From positions 1 through 10,902 of the forward strand of contig JBFLVQ010000297.1 of NCBI GenBank assembly GCA_040758525.1: a stretch of 10,902 bases of DNA, read 5' to 3'. Made by a program: the position numbers and the translations under genes. This DNA is from JBFLVQ01 sp040758525. GTDB taxonomy: Bacteria > Acidobacteriota > Blastocatellia > Chloracidobacteriales > JADJPF01. Below, in pieces: positions 1 through 4,412 of the stretch (positions are counted from its first letter, which is position 1; each line of letters starts with the position of its first letter). The notes below the pieces were generated by a model. It did not search any database and was not told where the DNA came from. It was given only the letters and a program-made list of their open reading frames with translations.

Positions 1-1
1 T

Positions 2-79
2 AGACCAATATTATATATGTCTAGGAAACTATTTGAAGATCTGATATGCACAGATCAAGGCTATGTAGATTATTTGTAA
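2..79 (+). CDS. C-terminal end of an unidentified gene (partial)
   Basis: An open frame enters from the window's left edge and ends at TAA 77-79. The 25 visible residues end in SRKLFEDLICTDQGYVDYL. The other two plus-strand frames stop at 1-3 and 50-52. It stops 11 bp before the convergent 78-residue gene, a spacing typical of two genes meeting tail to tail. With so few residues no family can be named, and it may be chance. An ATG lies in frame at 17-19 with no good SD, so a gene body to the left of the window is more likely than a tiny ORF. Confidence 0.3.
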   Translation, partial: RPILYMSRKLFEDLICTDQGYVDYL

Positions 80-90
80 AAAATTTGTAA

Positions 91-327
91 TTAGCCAAAC
101 CTTTCCCAAAACCATCGCAACAATGAACGCTGCTTCTTTGCTCCCTTGGCATCTTTACTCTGTTCAATATTCTCTATGGTGTTAATACTGGCATTAGTAG
201 CAAGGCCAGCACTTTTCTGTTGCTCTTGCGCTACGACCGGTAAGCGTAGTCGTCCAGTTGGTGCAGGTGGCGGGTCGGTAGCGATTATGTATTGAGTGCG
301 TGGGTTAGTTAGTCTAGGAGTTTTCAT
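91..327 (-). CDS. Small proline-rich basic protein, function unknown
   Basis: This 78-residue protein starts at ATG (complement of 325-327). AGGA lies about 4 bases upstream on the minus strand, and a plausible promoter sits at 355-383. Residues 1-35 are rich in Pro, Thr and Arg (for example TDPPPAPTGRLRLP) and look disordered. A polar Gln/Asn/Ser stretch follows, then a Lys/Arg-rich tail ending RSLLRWFWERFG. That tail has aromatic and basic residues alternating as in a short amphipathic, membrane- or partner-binding segment. There is no signal peptide, Cys or known motif. The SD, promoter and compact layout favour a real gene. I do not recognise the family, and any membrane-binding role is inference from the tail alone. 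Confidence 0.55.
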   Translation of the reverse strand: MKTPRLTNPRTQYIIATDPPPAPTGRLRLPVVAQEQQKSAGLATNASINTIENIEQSKDAKGAKKQRSLLRWFWERFG

Positions 328-346
328 AGCGTCCTATTCTACTTAT

Positions 347-383
347 GTGCTGATATTGTACCAGCACAATAGATACTTGCCAG
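347..383 (-). promoter_or_regulatory. Promoter with overlapping inverted repeat for the 78-residue gene
   Basis: On the minus strand, CTGGCA (complement of 378-383) is separated by 17 bp from TACAAT (complement of 355-360). A TG one base before the -10 makes it an extended -10. The -35 matches consensus at 4 of 6 positions and the -10 at 5 of 6. A perfect 6-bp inverted repeat (GTGCTG 347-352, CAGCAC 362-367, 9-nt loop) overlaps the -10 box, so it could be an operator or a 5' leader hairpin. The start codon is about 27 bp downstream of the -10. Confidence 0.45.
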
Positions 384-518
384 TCTGTTCAAGCCAATAA
401 TAAATTATTCACCCGTCTTGATACCTTCACCAGCAACAATGGCAGCCAGCTTATGCCTGCTTACAGATAGGCGTCTTATCCAGTAGTACTTTAACCAGAT
501 ACAGGAGGGTGCCTGGAT

Positions 519-545
519 TTACACACCGCTCGTCATGGCATAGAG
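519..545 (+). other. Short tract resembling the universal 16S rRNA 3' region
   Basis: The block TTACACACCGCTCGTCATGG and the bases after it match the conserved bacterial 16S segment GTACACACCGCCCGTCA plus following bases at about 22 of 27 positions, compared from memory. GCCT at 511-514 corresponds to the GCCTT that precedes this segment in 16S, with a small gap. ACAATGGC at 435-442 resembles another 16S block, but at about half the normal distance. The rest does not align convincingly. This could be a decayed rRNA fragment or a coincidence, and it is certainly not an intact rRNA gene. Confidence 0.25.
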
Positions 546-564
546 ATAAATTTAGACTCTGAAT

Positions 565-599
565 GGCAGGCTGGGGTGTGACACACATCCCGGCCTACC
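565..599. repeat. Strong GC-rich stem-loop
   Basis: GGCTGGGGTGTG (569-580) pairs with CACATCCCGGCC (584-595) over 12 bp, including two G-T wobbles, around the 3-base loop ACA. The stem continues outward with A568-T596, a C/A mismatch and two more G-C pairs (565-566 with 598-599). Neither side has a T-run, so it is not a standard intrinsic terminator. Its GC content is far above that of its surroundings. It could be a repetitive extragenic palindrome, part of a non-coding RNA or a protein-binding hairpin. Confidence 0.5.
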
Positions 600-663
600 T
601 TCGTAGATCTCAACCCAGTAGTGATATTCAACTGTATGCTGAAAGATTACTTTGGAGGTTGTC

Positions 664-732
664 ATGGTTGCCCGACTGCGCTTTAGCACTAACTTTAAAT
701 ACCTTGTATTGACGTATTTTTTGTCTTATTAA
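664..732 (+). CDS. Possible 22-residue peptide upstream of RNA ligase
   Basis: ATG 664-666 is preceded by GGAGGT (654-659) at ideal distance, one of the best SD sequences in the window. The ORF encodes a peptide starting MVARLRFSTNFKYLVL, ending LTYFLSY, and stopping at TAA 730-732. It has a basic N-terminus and a hydrophobic, aromatic second half, as in small membrane peptides. It ends 91 bp before the RNA ligase start and could be a leader peptide, an independent small protein or a chance ORF. It contains no run of one amino acid, so classical attenuation is not indicated. Confidence 0.3.
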   Translation: MVARLRFSTNFKYLVLTYFLSY

Positions 733-823
733 CGCAAACCATTCAACCCTTCCCGGCGTTATACTGTCTAATACAGATATATATGTTGTAATATCCTATG
801 GAAAACTGTAGGAAAGAAAGAAC

Positions 824-1957
824 TTGAGAGATACAGTGAAAGGAATGGCGAGAATAATGGCTAGTAACAATATCAATAATGGTATTGATCAGGTATTAGA
901 AGCAGTAAAACAGTTTGGCCCCAACACAGACTCTTATAAAGAGCTTGGCAAAATCAGGGTTTTACGTCAAGACGATCTACTATTATTCAATTACACTACT
1001 GAAGCAACATTTTCAGCTAACTGGTCAGCAATTGAACGTATTTGCCGAGGATTGATTATTCATTGGCCTTCTGCCACAGTAGCGGCACGCCCCTTCGATA
1101 AATTCTTCAATTTGGGTGAGACACCAGAGACTGCATTATCAGCGTTGCCAGCAGGACCTATCGAGGTAACGGATAAGTTGGATGGCTCGCTCGGTATTCT
1201 TTATCGACAGAATAATGGCAACTTGGCTATTGCTACACGTGGTGCATTTGACGGCGTGCAGGCACAATGGGCAACAGCCTTCTTACAACAAAACTATCGC
1301 GACAGATTGGCAACACTGCCTACGGATATAACCTTACTGTTTGAGATAATCTATCCTGATAACAGAGTTGTCATAAACTATCATGGGCTTACGCATCTGT
1401 TCGTAATTGGTGCACGTCGTTTGGATGGACAAGATTTTTCATATACGGAGCTATCTGAGCTAACCTCCCATTTCGCGCTTCCACTTGTTAGGCAGGAGCA
1501 GGTAGACTCTATCGATAATCTTATTCAAGCAGCAGAAGAGCGTACCGGTATTGAGGGCTGGGTTGTGCGTTTTCAGAATGGCTTGCGGGTGAAAGTGAAA
1601 ACAGAAGAGTATCGCCGCCTGCATAGACTTATTACACATATGAGTCCTAATCATATTCGTGCTGAAATGTTGTCGGGAAGTTTTGATACCTTTCTAGCTA
1701 TGTTGCCATCAGAATATCAGAATGAGGTTGTTGCTATAGCAGCGATGATCAATGCCAAAATAGACGCAGAAACACTTAGGATTGAAACAATATTTCCTAC
1801 ACTGCCTAAAGGTTCGCGAAAAGAGTTTGCCCTCACGGTAATGTCTAATCATGCCTCTGACGCAGCCTATCTATTTGCGCTATTGGATGGAAAGGATATT
1901 CGATTAATGATTCTTAAAAACCTTGATCTTAGTGTACAGGAAGATGCATTTGTCTAA
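824..1957 (+). CDS. T4 Rnl1-like ATP-dependent RNA ligase
   Basis: The protein carries the nucleotidyltransferase motifs of RNA ligases in order: motif I KLDGS (Lys118 the predicted AMP-accepting nucleophile), FE in LLFEIIYP (Glu174), motif IV EGWVVRF (Glu244) and motif V LRVKVK (Lys257, Lys259). Upstream, CRGLIIHW and ARPFDKFFNLGE (residues 74-99) match the N-terminal signature of the T4 Rnl1-like group, where the segment precedes the catalytic Lys. Residues from about 275 on are helical and probably form the C-terminal domain. Family members seal 5'-phosphate and 3'-hydroxyl RNA ends, often for tRNA repair, through an adenylylated enzyme. No end-healing kinase/phosphatase is visible nearby. 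The start is uncertain: TTG 824 has GGAAAG upstream (811-816). ATG 857 is also possible, with AGGA (841-844) upstream, giving 366 residues and keeping all motifs. The length fits the family. Confidence 0.85.
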   Translation: MRDTVKGMARIMASNNINNGIDQVLEAVKQFGPNTDSYKELGKIRVLRQDDLLLFNYTTEATFSANWSAIERICRGLIIHWPSATVAARPFDKFFNLGETPETALSALPAGPIEVTDKLDGSLGILYRQNNGNLAIATRGAFDGVQAQWATAFLQQNYRDRLATLPTDITLLFEIIYPDNRVVINYHGLTHLFVIGARRLDGQDFSYTELSELTSHFALPLVRQEQVDSIDNLIQAAEERTGIEGWVVRFQNGLRVKVKTEEYRRLHRLITHMSPNHIRAEMLSGSFDTFLAMLPSEYQNEVVAIAAMINAKIDAETLRIETIFPTLPKGSRKEFALTVMSNHASDAAYLFALLDGKDIRLMILKNLDLSVQEDAFV

Positions 1958-2080
1958 TTAGTAAGTTCTATCCTTATCTTCAATCTCAAGAATCGCACCG
2001 CTATCAATTTCACAAACCGGCGGAAGTTTGGCATCAAAAGAGAATAGAGAATGGTTTTTGGATATAAAAGTATCTGCCAT
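1958..2080 (-). pseudogene. N-terminal remnant of an acetamidase/formamidase-type gene
   Basis: A 40-codon minus-strand frame starts at ATG (complement of 2078-2080) and stops at TAA (complement of 1958-1960), the base next to the RNA ligase stop. Its residues 14-28, SFDAKLPPVCEIDSG, and the following AILEIEDKD resemble the conserved start of the acetamidase/formamidase family (FmdA/AmdA), where F-x-F...PPV..V..G..V.F.T.D is typical. Intact family members are about 300 residues or more, so nearly all of the protein is missing, including the catalytic part. The homology ends at the boundary with the RNA ligase, as expected if a deletion or the arrival of the ligase gene cut it. No good SD is seen. 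The family call rests on a short match and is moderate; a genuine 40-residue protein is the alternative. Confidence 0.5.
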
Positions 2081-2202
2081 AAAAGCTCATATAGCTATTT
2101 TCATATTGGTCTATTTTACAATAGTGTTATATTTTATTCTCTCGTAAATTTCCCTTAACAGCTTCTCATAGGCATACATTGGTATAACTAGGAGTGTGAC
2201 CC

Positions 2203-2406
2203 TTGTACGTAACTGACAATGTCATAGAACAGATCAAGCATCTCATCCAGCAATCTTGGGTTGTTGGCATCGGTCGTGATGGCGAAACAGTACTCGTCTA
2301 CACAACACGGCACGATCTCAATGACAATGAGCGCGCATTAATACCCGAGAGCGTGGGTGGTTATGCTGTACGTGTGTGGTATGTAGGTGGTGGAGAGGTC
2401 TTCTAA
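2203..2406 (+). CDS. 67-residue conserved-looking protein, function unknown
   Basis: Translation starts at TTG 2203, with GGAG (2191-2194) 8 bases upstream. The protein opens with a short helix (NVIEQIKHLIQQ), then a beta-rich segment: VVGIGRDGETVLVYTT, LIPESVGGYAVRVWYV and GGEVF. The pattern 'VGIG..ng...vVYt....LPesv.GyaVrV...G' resembles the N-terminal domain found before some bacterial trypsin-like proteases, and also seen alone. I do not see a protease domain, so at most this is the isolated domain. It lies 157 bp upstream of the VWA gene on the same strand and may share its transcript. No signal peptide, Cys or metal site is visible. Confidence 0.6.
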   Translation: MYVTDNVIEQIKHLIQQSWVVGIGRDGETVLVYTTRHDLNDNERALIPESVGGYAVRVWYVGGGEVF

Positions 2407-2508
2407 TAACAGAGACCTTATTAATATGATCAATATCACAGCAGTAAATTCTACCAATGAGAACACACACGAGAAGCTGATCGTACTCCAAAATAGGCTA
2501 AGGCATCG

Positions 2509-2545
2509 ATCTAGCTCATATAATCAACCAAGCTAGATAGTTTTT
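2509..2545 (+). terminator. Stem-loop plus T5 run upstream of the VWA gene
   Basis: ATCTAGCT (2509-2516) and AGCTAGAT (2531-2538) form a perfect 8-bp stem with a 14-base loop, followed by AG and TTTTT (2541-2545). This has the layout of a weak intrinsic terminator for the 67-residue gene. The stem is AT-rich, so termination would be inefficient. It lies directly before the VWA ribosome-binding site and could instead work as a 5' control element or protein-binding site. Confidence 0.35.
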
Positions 2546-2563
2546 AAGGAGTAAGGAGTAACT
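2546..2563 (+). promoter_or_regulatory. Tandem ribosome-binding site of the VWA gene
   Basis: AAGGAG occurs twice, at 2546-2551 and 2553-2558, as a 7-bp tandem repeat ending 5 bases before the ATG at 2564. The proximal copy has ideal spacing. The distal copy could act as a standby site or be a replication-slippage duplication. It fixes the start of the VWA gene. Confidence 0.6.
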
Positions 2564-3265
2564 ATGACAGAACAAATATTCCCAGCAATAGATATTGATA
2601 ATCTGCAATCCTCAGACGAAGCCATTCCCCTAGAGATTGCCTTTGTGCTAGATCGCTCTGGTTCGATGAGTGATAAGAAACACGCTACCATTTCAGGATT
2701 TAATGAATATCTCAATGACCTAAAGCGTCAACAACGTGAGCGTTCCGAATTAGGCGAAATCAATTTTACTCTGACACAGTTTAATACTGTGGTAACTACA
2801 CATTACGCAAGTGTACCAGTAGAACAGGTCGCTGAACTAACAGAAAAAACTTATATCACCGATGGCAACACAGCTCTTTACGATGCAATTGCACAGGCAA
2901 TCTATACGATCGAACGGAAGGTTAAGAAATCCGCCCAGAAGACTAAGATTCAAGTAACTATCCAGACCGATGGCGAAGAGAATAGCTCTAGGGAATTTGA
3001 TCGCGCACGCATCTTTGCACTTATCCAACAAAAACAGACCGAGGGTAATTGGACCTTCACTTATCTAGGTTGTGATATTGATGCCTATGCAGAAGGCAAA
3101 GCTATTGGTGTGCCAGTGGGAAATATCGCTGCCTATACGGCACAAGACTCGGTACAAGCAATTAGCGATCTAGGCGGGCGTAGTAAGATGCTACGCACTA
3201 GTAAGGCTTTGAGTAGTAGAGATCTGTATCGATATGATCCGAGCGACTCAGGCAAGATTAATTGA
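2564..3265 (+). CDS. VWA-domain protein with complete MIDAS
   Basis: The 233-residue protein is essentially one von Willebrand factor A domain. FVLDRSGSMS (Asp30, Ser32, Ser34), Thr103 in ITDGNTALYDA and Asp136 in IQTDGEENSS make up the full metal-ion-dependent adhesion site (MIDAS), which binds Mg/Mn and usually a partner's acidic residue. The fold runs from about residue 20 to 190. The tail, residues 195-233, is polar with LGGRSKMLRTSK and YRYDPSD. No signal peptide or membrane segment is seen, so it should be cytoplasmic. In bacteria, stand-alone VWA proteins often serve as partners of AAA+ ATPases, kinases or stress systems, but none is visible here. The start is fixed by a tandem SD. It sits between two small same-strand genes (gaps 157 and 119 bp) that may be partners. 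The VWA call is strong; the biological role is unknown. Confidence 0.88.
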   Translation: MTEQIFPAIDIDNLQSSDEAIPLEIAFVLDRSGSMSDKKHATISGFNEYLNDLKRQQRERSELGEINFTLTQFNTVVTTHYASVPVEQVAELTEKTYITDGNTALYDAIAQAIYTIERKVKKSAQKTKIQVTIQTDGEENSSREFDRARIFALIQQKQTEGNWTFTYLGCDIDAYAEGKAIGVPVGNIAAYTAQDSVQAISDLGGRSKMLRTSKALSSRDLYRYDPSDSGKIN

Positions 3266-3271
3266 GATATT

Positions 3272-3304
3272 GATAACCTACCACTATCCTTTTGGTAAGT
3301 TATC
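3272..3304. repeat. Stem-loop after the VWA gene
   Basis: GATAAC (3272-3277) pairs with GTTATC (3299-3304), and TACC (3279-3282) with GGTA (3294-3297), around one C/A mismatch and an 11-base loop. It begins 6 bases after the VWA stop. No T-run follows, so it is not a typical intrinsic terminator. It may stabilise the 3' end of the transcript or separate VWA expression from the next gene. A 10-bp palindrome GATCTAGATC lies just beyond, at 3315-3324. Confidence 0.4.
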
Positions 3305-3384
3305 GGCATTATCTGATCTAGATCTTGCATCGCTATTAAATTAGGTGTAGGCTTTTCGATACTCGCAGAGAAGAGAGAATATAT

Positions 3385-3636
3385 ATGAGTAATTTCCACA
3401 GATATAAGTGTGTTGTAATAAAGGTGAAAAAGCGGACCTTTCAAGCACGGGTTATTGATCTCGATGAAGAGATAGAATGTAGTATAGATGAAGTGTCAAC
3501 AGAAGATAGACCATTAATAAAACCAGGCGCACTGTTCACGCGTTTAATGAACAAGTATATTAATGTAAGCACATTTCGAGATATTGATAGCGTTGTTAAT
3601 AGCAGGCAGATACAAAAAAGACAGACAGATGAATAG
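3385..3636 (+). CDS. 83-residue protein, function unknown
   Basis: It starts at ATG 3385 with a purine-rich AGAGAAGAGAG stretch upstream and no perfect SD. The core reads VIKVKKRTFQARVIDLDEE, then IDEVSTEDRPLIKPGALFTR. This looks like a small beta-barrel-type domain. I have an impression of similar 'FxARLxDL...EISxDDxPLLxPGAxFYW' hypothetical proteins in many bacteria, but I know of no assigned function. The C-terminus is polar and basic (SRQIQKRQTDE). It lies 119 bp after the VWA gene on the same strand with a stem-loop between them, so co-transcription is possible but not shown. No membrane segment or Cys pair is visible apart from two lone Cys residues. Confidence 0.6.
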   Translation: MSNFHRYKCVVIKVKKRTFQARVIDLDEEIECSIDEVSTEDRPLIKPGALFTRLMNKYINVSTFRDIDSVVNSRQIQKRQTDE

Positions 3637-3941
3637 CAAAAAATAAGAAGTAAGGATATGGTCACACTCAACTGCCATGCTTAGCTATTTCTGTAACTAG
3701 CTCACGATAAAGATTAAGTAACATTCTAAGATCCGCGCATAACTACTATATTTCCTCGATTCTATCAATTGAGTTATGTAGTACTACATTTGCAGGATAG
3801 TACTACACTATAATGATTACCGATTCTGCTAGTGACTTAGGATCTCTTCAGTTGACCTGACTTGAGTTCTTAAAATAGCTGTACTAACCTGAAATCATAA
3901 AGACCAGTATCTCCATAGTGCCAACAAAAAGGAGCCTGCTT
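3637..3941. other. 305-bp upstream region of the ior operon
   Basis: No convincing gene is present. The right half contains the ior promoter and repeated operator sites described separately. The left half has, on the minus strand, an 18-codon frame (complement of 3668-3724) coding MLLNLYRELVTEIAKHGS, which is open for six codons further upstream. It looks helical and protein-like but has no SD and may be the last trace of a lost gene. No intrinsic terminator is evident after the 83-residue gene. Confidence 0.45.
3776..3814 (+). promoter_or_regulatory. Promoter with duplicated palindromic operator for iorAB
   Basis: TATAAT at 3809-3814 is a perfect -10 box. Immediately upstream, TAGTACTACA occurs twice, at 3779-3788 and 3798-3807 (19-bp period). 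The first copy lies in the perfect 14-bp palindrome ATGTAGTACTACAT (3776-3789), and the second contains the palindrome TAGTACTA (3798-3805). The sites cover the -35 and spacer region, where no consensus -35 is found (ACATTT at 17 bp). This arrangement suggests a dimeric repressor blocking the promoter, or an activator replacing a weak -35. The regulator is not encoded in the window. The transcript would have a leader of about 120 bases before iorA. Confidence 0.55.
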
Positions 3942-4412
3942 GTGATTAATCTCAAAGTTAACGGCAAACAGTTCAACATCGATGTAGATCCATCGACGCC
4001 GCTACTCTGGGTGCTTCGCGATACACTTGGGCTTACAGGAACCAAATATGGTTGTGGCATGGCTCAATGTGGCGCCTGCACAGTACATCTGAATGGTGAG
4101 GCGATCCGTTCCTGTGTTAAGCGCGTCTCCGATGTGGCTGGCCAAGAGATCGTAACGATAGAAGGACTCTCGCCCGATCTCAGCCATCCATTACAGCAAG
4201 CCTGGATCGAAATTGATGTTCCACAGTGTGGCTATTGTCAGTCTGGACAGATTATGAGTGCTGCGATTTTGCTCAATGAAAATTCCAAGCCTAGTGATTC
4301 TGATATTGATGAAGCTATGGCAGGTAATATCTGTCGATGCGGAACATACCCAAGAATTCGGCGAGCCATTCACCGTGCCGCAGAAATCACTGCACAGCGA
4401 GGGGTAAAATGA
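3942..4412 (+). CDS. iorA: IorA-like [2Fe-2S] subunit of a molybdenum hydroxylase
   Basis: This is the small iron-sulfur subunit of a xanthine dehydrogenase-family enzyme of the isoquinoline 1-oxidoreductase type. The N-terminal plant-type ferredoxin domain binds one [2Fe-2S] cluster through Cys38, Cys43, Cys46 and Cys58 (KYGCGMAQCGACTVHL...SC). The helical C-terminal domain binds the second through Cys96, Cys99, Cys131 and Cys133 (QCGYCQSGQ...GNICRCGTY). All eight Cys are present. The start is GTG 3942, chosen because GGAG (3931-3934) lies 7 bases upstream. An in-frame GTG at 3918 would add eight residues without an SD. The 156-residue length fits the family. It has no signal peptide and would be exported bound to the Tat-bearing large subunit. 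Its stop overlaps the iorB start (ATGA), indicating translational coupling. The true substrate is unknown; aldehydes or N-heteroaromatics are handled by relatives. Confidence 0.88.
   Translation: MINLKVNGKQFNIDVDPSTPLLWVLRDTLGLTGTKYGCGMAQCGACTVHLNGEAIRSCVKRVSDVAGQEIVTIEGLSPDLSHPLQQAWIEIDVPQCGYCQSGQIMSAAILLNENSKPSDSDIDEAMAGNICRCGTYPRIRRAIHRAAEITAQRGVK

Larger units (their letters stand above)
328..823. other. 496-bp intergenic region with structured elements
   Basis: No long ORF occupies this gap on either strand. From left to right it holds: the minus-strand promoter (347-383), an A/T palindromic stretch near 396-409, a tract resembling the 16S rRNA 3' region (519-545), a strong GC-rich hairpin (565-599) followed at once by CTAC-cttc-GTAG (595-606), and a 22-codon ORF with a strong SD (664-732). 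A -10-like TATACT at 760-765 precedes the RNA ligase, but I find no matching -35 at normal spacing. The mix of stem-loops and a lack of coding suggests a non-coding RNA or decayed DNA. I cannot assign it to a known RNA family. Confidence 0.5.

Noticed and set aside
2426..2536. 36-codon plus-strand frame between the 67-residue gene and the VWA gene
   Set aside because: It has no usable SD, a low-complexity polar sequence, and runs into the stem-loop. Most likely chance.
3668..3724. 18-codon minus-strand frame (MLLNLYRELVTEIAKHGS)
   Set aside because: Protein-like composition but no SD and very short. At best a trace of a lost gene, so it is only mentioned in the region entry.
3918..3941. Upstream GTG extension of the iorA reading frame by eight residues
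   Set aside because: No SD precedes GTG 3918, whereas GTG 3942 has GGAG at 7 bases, and the family starts just before the VNG motif.
4337..4408. 24-residue N-terminal extension of iorB inside iorA
   Set aside because: It overlaps the conserved iorA C-terminus in another frame and would bury the Tat signal. ATG 4409 has an SD and the typical ATGA overlap.
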